A stretch of 64,000 bases of DNA, taken from contig BSWB01000003.1 in assembly GCA_033239125.1 (NCBI GenBank), positions 36,471,001-36,535,000 of the forward strand, written 5' to 3'. Shown piece after piece: positions 22,765 to 34,032 of this stretch. The notes under the pieces were generated by a model. The model ran no database searches and was not told where the DNA came from. It saw only the letters and a list, made by a program, of their open reading frames with translations. This stretch comes from Fagopyrum homotropicum (Eukaryota; Streptophyta; Magnoliopsida; Caryophyllales; Polygonaceae). A program made the translations under genes and the position numbers. Numbering within the stretch: the stretch's first letter is position 1; the number at the start of each line of letters is the position of its first letter.

Positions 22765-25700
22765 ATGGTGGAACGAGAGTTGTTCTCAGATTACAATACT
22801 GTCAGAGAAGTGAATTTGACTTTCAGAATACCTTACTTCACCCATTGGGGTCAGAGCTTGCTAGTGTGTGGTTCTGAGCCGTTGCTCGGTTCATGGAATG
22901 TGAAGAAAGGCCTTCTTTTGAGTCCCATTCATGTTGGTAATGAACTCATTTGGCGTGGAAGCATTGAGGTTCCCTCCAAGTTTGGTTCTGAGTATAGCTA
23001 CTATGTGGTGGATGATAGTAGGAATGTTTTGAGGTCTGAAATGGGGATGAAGAGGAAGCTTTTGCTGGCAGATACTGTTCATGACGGGGAATCAGTTGAG
23101 CTTCATGATCTATGGGAGGTATATACTATATGCTTCACTATAACCTTTATCTTTACTTGTTTGGATATAAAATATTGTATTATGTATACTGGTTTTGGTG
23201 TTTTTCTGTCATTGCTTTTGTAGTTAGACCTTTGTATGAGTTGGATTGCAATTGACAGCCTCATGAGATGAACAAGTTGTGTGTTTGCTCTTTATTTTGT
23301 TTCACTTGTGGTCATGCCAGATGAATTACACTTCTCTTCTGTACAATGTTATGGCCCTTTGAGCTATTTATTTTGGTTTTTGATAGGTTTGCTAGTTTAT
23401 TGGATTTGTTTAAGATTTAATCATTAAACTAATTTGTTTATCGTCTTTGCCACTTGTTTCAGACTGGCGCTGATGCTTTGCCTTTCAAAAGTGCATTCAA
23501 AGATGTAATTTTTCGTCATGGTTTCAGCTTCAAGGTGGAAAGACCCCTTGGCGTCCTGCAAAATAAGTTAGACAAAGGAGGTCAACTGTTCTCTTTATGA
23601 TTGACCATCTTAACACTCCTTTTATATCTTAGATTCATTTAAGTTAAGCATGCTGAATATATGTTGATGAACAGAATCCGTCCTAGTAAATTTCAAGATC
23701 TGCTGTCCAAATGTTGAAGAAGGCACGTCAGTGAGTTCTCAATTCCTGAACTTAATATATCTTTTTCATTATATTACTTGGTAATCTAACTTTCGTCTTT
23801 AAAGTTCAACTGTTATTTACTTATGCTATTATGTACGCAGATTTATGTCATTGGTAGTTCATTGAAGTTAGGGCAGTGGAAGGTTCAGGATGGGCTTAAA
23901 CTTAGTTATGCCAGTGACTCAATCTGGCAGGCGGACTGTGTGATGCCAAAAAGTGATTTTCCTCTAAAATATCCTTCTGAAGACTTTTGGTTGCAAAGTT
24001 TTACTAGCTGTCTTAGTATACGTTCTTAGTAGGTGCTCTGAAATACTCCATTTGGTTGAATATTTTTCTTCCTTAATTCTGTCTTACATACAAGTATTGC
24101 AAGTATGGAAAGTCTGAAAGCTTCTCTCCTGAGACTGGCTCAAACAGAGAGCTTTCTTTTGATACATTAAGTGGTCAACCAAGATACATTTTCCTCTCGG
24201 ACGGCATGATGAGAGTGAGATATATAGTTGTATTAAGAAAGTTATAATTAAGCATTAACATTTGCAGTGAAACAAACTGGCACTTATGCAAGTGCTAAAT
24301 GTTTCAGGAAATGCCTTGGAGGGGTGCTGGTATGGCAATCCCTATGTTCTCTGTGAGATCAGAAGAAGATCTTGGTGTTGGCGAGTTTCTTGATCTGAAG
24401 CTGCTAGTTGATTGGTCTGTTGCATCTGGATTTCATTTAGTTCAGCTTTTACCAATCAACGACACCTCTGTGCATAAGATGTGGTGGGACTCATATCCTT
24501 ACAGGTAATAATCAGCCTGCATTAACATATTTGCTTCTAGTGGAGACAAGGAGATCTTGCCTAGTGCCTACTAGCACAATTAATTGTAGGCACTTTGTAT
24601 TGGGACAATGATCATGCCTTTCATGTATGAAATTATGGTAAAGTTACACTTCCATTTGCGCTCCAATGCTCTCTCTGCATTACTTAGTTTCATTTTTGTC
24701 ACACTTTATGCAGCTCCTTGTCTGTCTTTGCTTTGCATCCTTTGTATCTGAGAGTTCAGGCACTTTCAAAGAATATTCCCGAGGAAATTAAGGTGATCCT
24801 GATCTGTTTATTCTTGTTAATATTTATGTGTATTATCTGGAGGTTACTTGTTCAATGGATAAATGTTAATTTCGGTCTTTGATTCTTGCAGCAAGAAATT
24901 GGGAAGGCAAAAGAAAGTCTTGATGGAAAGGTATTTTCTTGTCCGCGTACAGTGTATGCTTAAGTTCTATTATGTTGCAATAAGCTGGTTTTAACAACGT
25001 TTTACTGTTTTTGTCAAAGTTGCTCATGCATTTATTTGACCTGCACATTTTTCTTCTTCTTCTGTTTGCACCCATGTTGCACGCACACACCACCATTTTA
25101 TTGATGTTACATATGCGGGTCATTTGAGCTTGATCTTTTTGATCAACAATTGTATTAGCTGCTCTACTAAATCCTTACCATAATTGCTGTACATGGCTAT
25201 GTTCTGGTGCTGTATCGGTTGTCAAAGTGATAATGTAAATCTAAAAATTACCGCAGGCTGTTGATTACGAAGCCACGATGGCTACCAAACTTTCAATTGC
25301 CAAGAAAATATTCTCTCTGGAGAAAGACTCACTACATCAGTCCAGTTCCTTTCAGAAGTTCTTTTCAGAGAATGAGGTTAGCTGCATTTAAGTGTGGTTA
25401 TCATGCTTTTTTTCCTAACACGACCTTGGTTACCTTTCCTTCTTTTATTGTTCTGCTATCCTGAGTTTGTCTTCTTGTTTTCTTTTGGTGGTTATGCTTT
25501 TCATAAGTTTTTCTTTTGATTAAAAGGAATGGCTAAAACCTTATGCGGCGTTCTGCTTTTTGCGGGATTTCTTTGAAACCTCAGATCATAGTCAATGGGG
25601 TCGCTTTTCTCAGTTCTCAAAAGAAAAGGTAGCTCTTGTGATTGTTTTGTCTTGCAGTAATATTTCAGTGAAGCATGGATTGAAGCATAGATCATTTTTG

Positions 25701-28700
25701 ATAAACTTGTTGCATTATATCGTCGTTAACTAACATACGATTTCTTCTTTCAGCTTGAGAAACTCACCTCAAAAGACAGCATTCACTATGAAGTCATTTG
25801 CTTCCACTATTACATCCAATATCATCTCTATGTGCAAGTGAGTTCTTATAGTTTTTTTTTTATTTCATCTCATAGTATTTGGAGTACATTGTTCTCTAAA
25901 CTCTTGAACTTGCAGTTGTTAGAAGCTGCCGAATATGCCAGGGAAAAGGGGGTGATCTTAAAAGGGGACCTTCCAATTGGCGTCGACAGGAATAGTGTTG
26001 ATACCTGGGTCTATCCTAACCTTTTCCGCATGAACACCTCAACTGGAGCACCTCCTGATTACTTTGACAAAAATGGACAAAATTGGGGGTTCCCAACTTA
26101 TAACTGGGAAGAAATGTCAAAGGATAACTATGGGTGGTGGCGTGGTCGTTTGACTCAGGTTTTCAACAGCACATCATCTATGTTCTCTTTTCGTCTTTCC
26201 TGGGTGACCGTCTTTCGATGGGTTATGATCCGTTGTATTTTTTTATTCAGATGGCGAAATACTTCACAGCTTACAGAATTGATCATATCCTGGGATTCTT
26301 CAGGATTTGGGAGCTTCCTGATCATGCAATGACAGGTCTCCTTGGAAAGTTCCGACCATCTATCCCTTTGAGTCAGGTGTTATCCTATTTCTAGTACTTC
26401 TATGCACAATGTTTAAGGGTTGGTTAGAAGTGATTGAATTTTATTACTAGGTATAGCCGTATAGGGCCAAAAACATAGATATGCTAGTCAGTGTCGATTT
26501 ACACTTTGGTGTTTTTTTCTCAGGAAGAGCTGGAAAAGGAGGGGATTAATGATCTTGATCGTTTAAGCCAGCCATATATCCGTCAAGAATTTTTGCAGGT
26601 TTCTATTCATAAAATGTTAGGTCGATCATTTTTATTTAATTCTTTCCTGACCATGTGGAAGTGTATATATATCCATGTTTGTTTAGGAGGCATCTTTTCA
26701 GTTGTTAATGTATTACCTAATCTTTCAGGAAAACTTTGGTTCTTCTTGGACGGTTATCGCCTCAAATTTTCTGAATGAGTATAAGAAACTCCATTATGAG
26801 GTAACAACAAATAATAAATTCTAATGTTAGCATCTAAGCACATTCTTTTCGAGTTCAGATTACCTTGCATCTAATTGATTGGTTATCCATTGAAGGGAAA
26901 CGTTCATTAAGTGGTTAATATTGTATCCGATTAGGTTAGCAGTGGTTTCCTAGTTGAAGCTATTCTTTTTCAATCAAAAGTAAATAAGAGACATGCTTCC
27001 TTCCAAATTTTCAGCATGGGAAAGCAATTAGTTAATTCCTGCAGACAAAGAAGAAAGAAAATAAAAATCTGCAGTTCCTGTCCTTGGTCAATTGTCATCA
27101 TCTCTGTACGGCATTCTTTCAAAACCTATACTGAATCTATAGCTATTATGCTATCAACAAACAAATTCCACAGGCAAGACATTTATATACCATGTCTTAT
27201 AAAATGACTGCAATCAAAGAAACCTAAATTATGCCATGGACAAGGCATATTTTTTCTACCAAACATCTTTGCATGTCTTAATATGTTATTTTTGATCTTT
27301 CAGCAATTTTTTGGTTCTTTCACTCCTCTGAGTGAAGATTAGACCGATGATATGCTAATTGGTGAACTATATAGATAGTTATACTTTAATGCATGCCTTC
27401 TCCTGTCATTTTTGGTGCAAATGTCTTAATTTTTTGTAGCTCACATTGGACTTATTTTCAGTTCAGGGAAGACTGCAATACTGAGAAAAAGATAGCTTCC
27501 AAACTTAAGGGTTGTCTGGAGCAGTCACCAGTATTGGGGAGCGAGGACAAACTTAGGCGGGGTTTATTTGATCTTCTGCAGGTTGTGCAAGATAAAACAG
27601 TGAACATTGTCCATTTGTTTACGTGCCTTTCTATCTATGCCTATTTAGTCTCATCTTTGAATACTCTTGTGCCAGAATATCGTTCTGATTAGAGATCCAG
27701 AGGATCCACGGAAATTCTACCCTCGTTTCAATCTTGAAGACACTACAAGTTTTAAAGATCTGGATGATCACAGGTAGTTTGGTTCTATTCTTCTACATTG
27801 GCCATTGTTTCTTTTTTTTCTTCTTCTAATAACAGCATGTACTTAGATAAGACCATAGCAGAGAAGTTGCAACAAATATAGGCATATATATAGTCTTCAT
27901 GTGATATTCATGTAGTACTTTAAATGATTATCATGTACAATTAGGTTTATAAACTAGTTTTCATGTAAAACACTTGCATTAATAGTATGACGGTCTCTCT
28001 TTTGTATAGCCCAGATGAACCCCTTAACATATATGATCAGAAAACGGTGACATGGTAGAATATTTAACGATTAGAAGGATAAACATGGCACCTACAAGGT
28101 GCAAGATATAAACTAATTACGTTGCTAAGTATGAACGGTTATGGCCGTGAACTATTGTGCTCAATATGAACTATACACCTTGTGAGATCATGTACTAGTA
28201 TATTGTTAAATATGAACGATTTTGTTATTTGTCGTGTAACTACAGTTGACCCTCAGTTCTTATGCCATTGTGAATTTTTTTTTCATGTGAGCCAAGTCAA
28301 ACACTTTGCACTTGTAGTCATGCAAACCTACTTTATTACATGGCATTGTGTTTTAATGATTTCTGCCTATGTTACAGCCAAAATGTTCTGAAAAGATTGT
28401 ACTATGATTACTACTTCCAACGGCAAGAAAACCTATGGCGGGATAATGCTATGAAGACCCTGCCAGTCCTCTTGAATTCATCAGATATGCTTCCTTGTGG
28501 AGAAGATTTAGGGTTAATACCTAATTGTGTCCATCCTGTAAGTAACTCTGAGTCCCATCTGTCCTCTTTCTGCTTCAACAGGATATTTCAATTCTTTCAG
28601 TAGTCTAGTATATTGAAATTTGGAGTATGTTGCAGGTCATGCAGGAGCTTGGATTGATAGGCCTGCGCATTCAACGAATGCCAAATGAACCCGGTTTAGA

Positions 28701-29568
28701 ATTTGGCATTCCATCTCAATACAGCTATATGACTGTAAGTCTTGCTCTTTCAAACAGTACATTCTGAAATTCCGTCTGCTGCCTAGACTATACAAGAACG
28801 AACTGAATGAGACCGTTCCTTTAGGTGTGTGCTCCATCGTGCCATGATTGCTCTACCTTGCGTGCTTGGTGGGAAGAAGATGAAGGCAGAAGACGTCGTT
28901 ATTTCAAGAACATTGTAGGATCCAATAAGCAGCCACCCAGCCAATGTACTCCTGCAATAGTACACTTTGTTATACGTCAGCATGTTGAATCCCCATCAAT
29001 GTGGGCAATCTTCCCACTCCAGGTACCTTCTGTACCCTCTTTTCCTTACACTTGTACAAAATGAAGGACAACCCAACAAAAGCAAAAGATCAAAATGGAA
29101 AAGGTCACATAATACAGAGTTTGTAATACCATAAAATTCATTCAAAGTTGTAAAATCCTTTTTCTGTTGCAACCATGCCATTTTTTTCACATGTTCTCAA
29201 TCTGTTCTAGGAAGTAGACAGAATAGTTGGTTGATTGCCTTTATGTTGTTGTCAGGATTTATTGGCGTTGAAAGAAGAATACGCGAAACGCCCTGCAAAC
29301 GAGGAGACTATAAACGATCCCACTAATCCAAAACACTACTGGAGATACCGTATGTCTCACCTCTCTTATACTCGCCTACTAAATGCATGTCGCATCATTA
29401 GCTCTTTACATGTACCATCTTCGTATAGGTTGTCACGTGACACTGGAGACTCTTGTAAAAGACCAAGAGCTGAAAACTACAATCAAAGACCTTGTGCGCG
29501 GTAGCGGAAGAGCACACCCGTCTCTTGACGAGGAAGCCGGCAAGCAGTCGCACGCAAATGGAAAATGA
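22765..29568 (+). CDS. DPE2: DPE2, cytosolic 4-alpha-glucanotransferase (disproportionating enzyme 2)
   Basis: Cytosolic enzyme that takes maltose from night-time starch breakdown, moves one glucosyl unit to a heteroglycan and frees glucose. My 22 exons: 22765-23118, 23463-23580, 23675-23730, 23841-23968, 24088-24214, 24308-24504, 24714-24792, 24892-24930, 25257-25376, 25527-25628, 25754-25837, 25916-26158, 26251-26376, 26524-26598, 26729-26800, 27462-27581, 27676-27773, 28378-28537, 28636-28734, 28825-29022, 29256-29349, 29429-29568. They join in frame to 942 residues; Arabidopsis DPE2 is about 955. Two N-terminal CBM20 starch-binding domains (about 13-120 and 130-270) precede a GH77 domain. 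GH77 catalytic residues are visible: D560 in YRIDH, E755 in CGEDLG, D807 in SCHDCST, with the long insertion typical of DPE2 between the first two. There is no transit peptide. Intron 4 is AT-AC; the others are GT-AG. The gene looks intact. Confidence 0.96.
23969..24087 (+). other. U12-type AT-AC intron in DPE2
   Basis: The intron starts ATATCCTT, an exact U12 AT-AC 5' splice site. It has TTCCTTAAT (branch-site consensus TTCCTTRAC) 11-12 nt before its 3' end and ends CTTAC. Using it, the frame continues ...PLK-YKYCKYG, matching the conserved K-Y-x-Y-C of DPE2. The nearest ordinary donor (TAG|GTGCTC, 24033) would follow an in-frame TAG. Confidence 0.85.
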
Positions 29569-29840
29569 GAGACCGAAGAGATACACTAAACCGTAGAGAT
29601 AGAAGGAAAGCAGCATTGAATGATGATCAAGCACATGAATAAAACCCTTTATCTCGTTCCTTGTTTATGTTGTTTCAGACAGATTTGGAGATGATCTCAA
29701 CCCATTGTGTCGTTCCTGTCGGTTTCTCATCTGGACTTGCTGAAATAAAGCATGAAAATTCCATGTATTTTCCGTAGCTGCAAGTTGTACTCATAATTCC
29801 CCAAATTGTTTGCACTTTCTGAAAATAAAACATTGGATGA
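29569..29840 (+). terminator. DPE2 3' UTR and polyadenylation region
   Basis: AATAAA-type signals follow the stop: GAATAAAACCC near 29638, AATAAAG near 29746 and AAATAAAAC near 29824 (the last is shared by the converging PLATZ-like pseudogene). Which one is used is not known. Confidence 0.4.
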
Positions 29841-30404
29841 TCATAGAATATGAAATATGCGCCTTTTCGCCCCATTCTTGATGATAACAGCCTCCTCTTT
29901 GTTTCGAATCTTCAAAACCTTAGCTTTCTTGAACTAAACCGAATATGAAATCAGAACACATACTTGTTTGAAATCGGATATTGCAGAAAATATGGATGGT
30001 CATAATTACCTTACAACTCAAGAGCAATAACCGCCCCCTTTCTCGAGGGAATGATTACAGACCTTGCATCGAGCAATATCATAAAACTTTGACTTGCTGG
30101 ATTGCAGAAAGAAGACTTCGTAGCCATTAACTTGAAAAGAGTGGATTTTGGAGCAGTCTATGTTCAGTTTCCGTATGTCTTCAACCTTGACAGCATATTC
30201 ATGTGATGAGTTGACGATCTTAAGAACATTGCAGTTAGTATGAGGAGCAGCATCTACCTTGCAAAGTGGGTAGCCCTTACAATTTAAGCAGAAGAATCCC
30301 AATTTGTTTCGTCACAATTGCATCCACGAGTGGTATTGAATTTGGCTTCCAACAGAGGAAACAACCAATCTGGAACATCCTCTGCTTTTCTCAGAGATTT
30401 AAAA
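29841..30404 (-). pseudogene. PLATZ-family zinc-binding protein pseudogene
   Basis: Minus-strand pieces match PLATZ transcription regulators in order: DVPDWLFPLLEAKF (N-terminal W-L-x-P-L-L block), FFCLNCKGYPLCK, a run with VEDIRKLNIDCS...VNGYEVFFL, then CKVCNHSLEKGGGYCS. A frame change near 30315 separates the first two blocks. A missing base just after YCS (near 30008) shifts the conserved LSCK, which is readable one frame over. An intron-like GTAATT...TTTAG and a last exon (KKAKVLKIRNKEEA to a stop at 29841) follow. It is tail-to-tail with DPE2. Two frameshifts argue for a pseudogene, though sequencing error cannot be excluded. Confidence 0.6.
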
Positions 30405-30454
30405 TAATTAAAAAAGATACTTACAATTTCAAAATTATAAGAAATAATAGAATT

Positions 30455-31205
30455 CAGTATAAGAGATATATAGTCATATTAAGAAAGTTATAATGAATCA
30501 TTACCATTTTCAATGAAGCAAAGTGGCACTTATGCAAGTGCTAAATTTTTTAAGGAAAGGGGTGCTGGTATGGCAATCCCTATGTTCTCTATGAGATCAG
30601 AAGAAGATCTTGGGGTTGATGAGTTTCTTGACCTGAAGCTGCTACTTGATTGGTCTGTTGCATCTGGATTTCCTTTGTATCTGAGACTTCAGGAAACTTT
30701 CAAAGAATATTCCCGGGGAAATTAATGTGATCCTAATCTGTTTATTCTTGTAAATATGTAAGTGTCATAGCTGGATTTTACTTGTTCAAAGAATAGATGT
30801 TTATTTCCGTCTTTGATTCTTGCAGCAACAAATTGGGAAGGCAAAAGAAAGTCTTCGTGGAAAGGCATTTTCTTGTCTGCCTACACTGGATGCTTAAGTT
30901 CTATGACATTGCAATAAGGTGGTTTTGTAACAACATTTTACTGTTTATGTCAAAATTGCTTATGCATTCTGCACTCTTTTTCTCTTCTTCCCTTTTCTGT
31001 TTGTACTTATGTTGAATCCCTATCAACTAGGCCCAGAAAAGCTTTCTTCTAACGAAATGAAGGACAACCCAACAAAAGCAATAGAGCAAAATGGAAAAGG
31101 TAATATAATACAGAGACTGCAATACCATAAAATTGTTTCAAATTCCTAAAATCTTTTTCTGTCGCAAGCATGCCATCTTGTGTACATGTTCTCAATATTG
31201 AAACC
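30455..31205 (+). pseudogene. Collapsed partial duplicate of DPE2
   Basis: Colinear with DPE2 but deleted twice. Bases 30455-30670 match intron 5 and exon 6 (GCAATCCCTATGTTCTCT, ATCAGAAGAAGATCTTGG), with about ten bases lost at the start of exon 6. The sequence then jumps from exon 6 to the end of exon 7 (TTTGTATCTGAGA), dropping about 310 bp. Bases 30725-31010 match intron 7, exon 8 and intron 8. It then jumps about 3.9 kb from intron 8 to exon 20 at a shared ATGTTG. Bases 31055-31205 match intron 20 (ATGAAGGACAACCCAACAAA). A stop (TTAATG in exon 7) and the missing catalytic part leave no function. Confidence 0.88.
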
Positions 31206-31391
31206 ATATGTAAGATTAAAAATATCCAATTTATACCCTTGCTCGAAGCAAAAACTAATATTGTACCTGATGAAGCTATTTGACGCAAATCTGACTTAGA
31301 TAATATAGTTTTCGTAACCGCTGACAATTTATCCGGTGGAATTTGACCCATAAAGACAAGTGGTTCATATAATCATGTAACAAAATTTACT

Positions 31392-31720
31392 ATGGAGCTC
31401 ATCTTTGTATATGTCTCTCCCAAAGAAAAAAAAACTGAATTATGGTCGATACTAACAAACTTTATTCTTGCACTGCCTGATCCATGTCTACTAAGGAGAG
31501 ACCTAAACGAGATCCGAAATTTGGTTGAAAAGTTGAGAGCGGCCACTCCCTTGTCTAATTGTTTCAACTCATTGAGCAACTTCAAGGATAGTTGCCTCTT
31601 CCATGACCTCCCTACTTTAGGAATGAAATTCGCTTGGAGAAGAAAGAAAGATGGTCCTGATAATACTTACGAAACAACTTGATCGGGTTTTGGCTTAACA
31701 ATAAGTGCTTGATTAGTACT
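31392..31720 (+). pseudogene. LINE endonuclease fragment
   Basis: The frame reads RRDLNEIRNLVEKLRAA...FNSLSNF...LFHDLPTLGMKFAWRR, matching the apurinic endonuclease of plant L1-type LINEs (GDFNEI-x-x-x-x-EK-x-G; DL-x-x-x-G-x-x-FTW). After a frame change at about 31670, KQLDRVLA (family LDRVL) is readable one frame over. The catalytic GDFN is changed to RDLN. Confidence 0.65.
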
Positions 31721-31799
31721 CTTCATTATTTACCAAAAGCACAAAAGGTGTTGGCAAAGTGTGTAATCTTCTATACGAACCACCACTTTTTGTTTTTTC

Positions 31800-32060
31800 A
31801 GGTTTTCCTTTGTTGGAAGTATGTTGGTTGAAAGCTTCCATAGAAACTTTTTCATTTTTTGGTATAATACTCATATCCCAGATCCATGCATTATGATTGT
31901 CGGTCAATCTTCTCCATTCATAAATCAGCTTCATTACAGACTTTGTAGAAAACCATCCCTTGTCTGATGGTGCCCAATATAGTCTGTCTTGTACATTAGA
32001 TATTGGTAAGTAATTAACTTTTGATTTCAATGATGATATTTGGTGGGAGGAGAGCCCCAT
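31800..32060 (-). pseudogene. LINE reverse-transcriptase C-terminal (zf-RVT) fragment
   Basis: The minus-strand frame contains QDRLYWAPSDKGWFSTKSV followed by WIWDMSIIPKNEKV, the D-x-L-x-W-x-x-x-x-x-G-x-F-S-x-K-S and W-x-x-I-W blocks of the zf-RVT domain at the end of plant LINE ORF2. It is in opposite orientation to the endonuclease piece beside it, so the two are separate fragments or an inversion. Confidence 0.6.
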
Positions 32061-32130
32061 CTTCTCTTGTAATTTGAGGTAATTCTATTTGTTCTCCATG
32101 ATGTAGGTGTGATGAGGGTTGAAGTGTTAA

Positions 32131-32259
32131 CCTCATGTTAAATACTTTTTCTTTTTTGGTGGAAAACAAATAGGTGGGTTTCGATCCCTAGACCTGTGGA
32201 TTATGAGACCAACATGTTTCCACTAAACTACACTATTTTAGTCCTCATGTTAAATACTT
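32131..32259 (-). mobile_element. Short tRNA-Met-derived SINE with perfect 17-bp target duplication
   Basis: CCTCATGTTAAATACTT occurs at 32131-32147 and 32243-32259. The 95 bp between, read on the minus strand, is a tRNA-Met-like head: box A TAGTTTAGTGG, anticodon region GGTCTCATAATCC and box B GATCGAAACC. A short body and an A-rich tail (CCAAAAAAGAAAAAG) follow. The direct repeats and tail show retroposition. Confidence 0.8.
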
Positions 32260-33030
32260 ACAAGACTCGTTGTAGTATAATAGGTTATGATCGACACAAG
32301 GAAGACGATGTATCACTTTGATGAATTAGTTAAGAAACCAAAACCAAGCAAATAATTTCCTAGTTTTGCGGCTAATTCTTTCACTTGTTGTCACATTAAT
32401 TCCTTGACCTCGTCTTCCCAACCTCTTGCCTTAGGAGGTGCATATCTAATCGACATGTTGATTGAGTTGATCATCCATGGGAATCTAGCGTCTCCATAGA
32501 AGTCCATTTCTTCAATATATGAAATTTAAAAAACCTAAAAAAAAAAAAGAAAAACCTAAGAGAAAAAAAAAAATTAAACAAAAAACAACAGTTTCAAAAT
32601 TAATAAGTCAAAACAAAACAAAACAAAATAAAGCTTTCCCCGATCATTAAAATTAAATTAGAGAATATTGGTGTAGTAAAACCTTTTTTGTATCACAGAT
32701 ACAAAGTATGCCCCTATAATTTTATAATTTAAAATAATGAGAATATTGGTGAGGTAGAGCTTTTTCAGAATAAGTTAGAAGGGGCCTATTTTGTATCCAT
32801 AGATACATAATAGCCTTGTTTGTATTCACTGTTACGTTACAGTAATAGCTCACAAACCCCTTTTACTCATAAAATTACAAGAGATATATATACCCCATTT
32901 ACAAAAATATCAATATAAGTTAAAACTATTTACGATAAATTAAATTGTAAAATACTAAATTATATTATATAAGTTTTAATAAAACCAATAAAAACTAGGT
33001 CCATGTTAGACAAACCCAATATCTTTATTT
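32260..33030. other. AT-rich intergenic DNA, no gene
   Basis: No gene is seen. There is an A-rich stretch at 32520-32640 and a loose duplication of GAGAATATTGGTG at 32660 and 32741. Confidence 0.5.
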
Positions 33031-33500
33031 ATAAAAAGAAATTTTCCTCTTGGTAGCCTCAAAGTTTGTACTTTTTTTCTTGGTATCCACTAAATTTTAA
33101 AATTCCTCTTGATACCCTTAGACTTATAATATTTTCCCCTCCGTGCCCATTCTTAGTTTTCCCGCCATTTTAATCAAATATGTTAACTAAAATTTTGAAA
33201 AAAGGATATTAAAATGTTTACTTATTTTTTAAAGAAAAGAAAAGAAAAGAAAGAAGCAAACTTACTCACCTTTCTCTCTCGAACGACGGAGTAAAACGCT
33301 TATCACCTAGTTGTCACCTCCAACTTCTCTCGTCACCGCTGACTTCTCCTGTCACTACCGACTTCTATTGTCTTTTCCAGCTTCTTTTGTCACTGCCACT
33401 TCTCTCGTCACCTCATGTAATGGTATCTATTTCTATAGTTTTTATGTTTTTTTGATTTTAGGGCTTGTAATCACTCTCTTTGTTTATCTGTTTTGAATTC
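33030..33500 (+). repeat. MULE-end-like sequence with a 19-bp minisatellite (33316-33412)
   Basis: TTCCTCTTGGTAGCCTCAAA and later TTGGTATCCACTAAA, CTTGATACCCTTAGAC resemble the terminal-looking sequence of MULE-3 at 62310-62410 (GGATGGTACCCATAAGG...). Both are followed by an AAAAGAAAAG stretch. Then come about five copies of a 19-bp unit, GTCACCNCCGACTTCTCTC-like. No transposase follows. Confidence 0.45.
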
Positions 33501-33832
33501 GATCAACTTGTTTCTTTGAGCTGTGCTTGAATTTCCTTTGATATATGCTCATATTTGGCATGATAAAGAACTTTGATGTGGTAATGTCTGTTATAGCTAA
33601 ACTCAAGATTAGGGAGACATACTTTGATGCAGTTTTACTATTTGACATAATAAAGAAATATGACGTGATATTGTTTTTTATAGTTGATATTTAGTAAAGT
33701 TGGGATTTAGTAAGGTTTACCTTAACCCTGAAGCAGTACAAAAGTTAATGAGACAATCTTTGATGACTTGTACTTGCTTTATAGATGCTTCAACAAAAAA
33801 ACACGATGTCATCTACAAAGAATATGTGGGAG

Positions 33833-33968
33833 ATACCCGGACACTAGCGTTTCATATTTAATGTTTTTCAAGAGTCATTCTCAACTAGCTTCTGGATAGC
33901 ATACCCGGACACTAGCGTTTCATATTTAATGTTTTTCAAGAGTCATTCTCAACTAGCTTCTGGATAGC
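33833..33968. repeat. Exact 68-bp tandem duplication
   Basis: ATACCCGGACACTAGCGTTT... to TTCTGGATAGC is present at 33833-33900 and again, unchanged, at 33901-33968, within the LINE RT fragment. Confidence 0.95.
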
Positions 33969-34032
33969 ATGATTTAGTCTCTCCATGTATAAAACAAAAA
34001 GGCAGGGTAAGAGAGGATCTTCTTGTCTCACA

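Noticed and set aside
23823..24029. DPE2 exon 4 running to the TAG at about 24027
   Set aside because: It would end the protein after 237 residues; the AT-AC intron restores the conserved frame.
29841..29875. Minus-strand ORF at 29675-29875 as a gene
   Set aside because: It reads the PLATZ last exon in a different frame.
32165..32240. Functional tRNA-Met gene
   Set aside because: The acceptor stem does not pair and the 3' part is truncated; the flanking 17-bp repeats and A-rich tail mark a retroposed copy.
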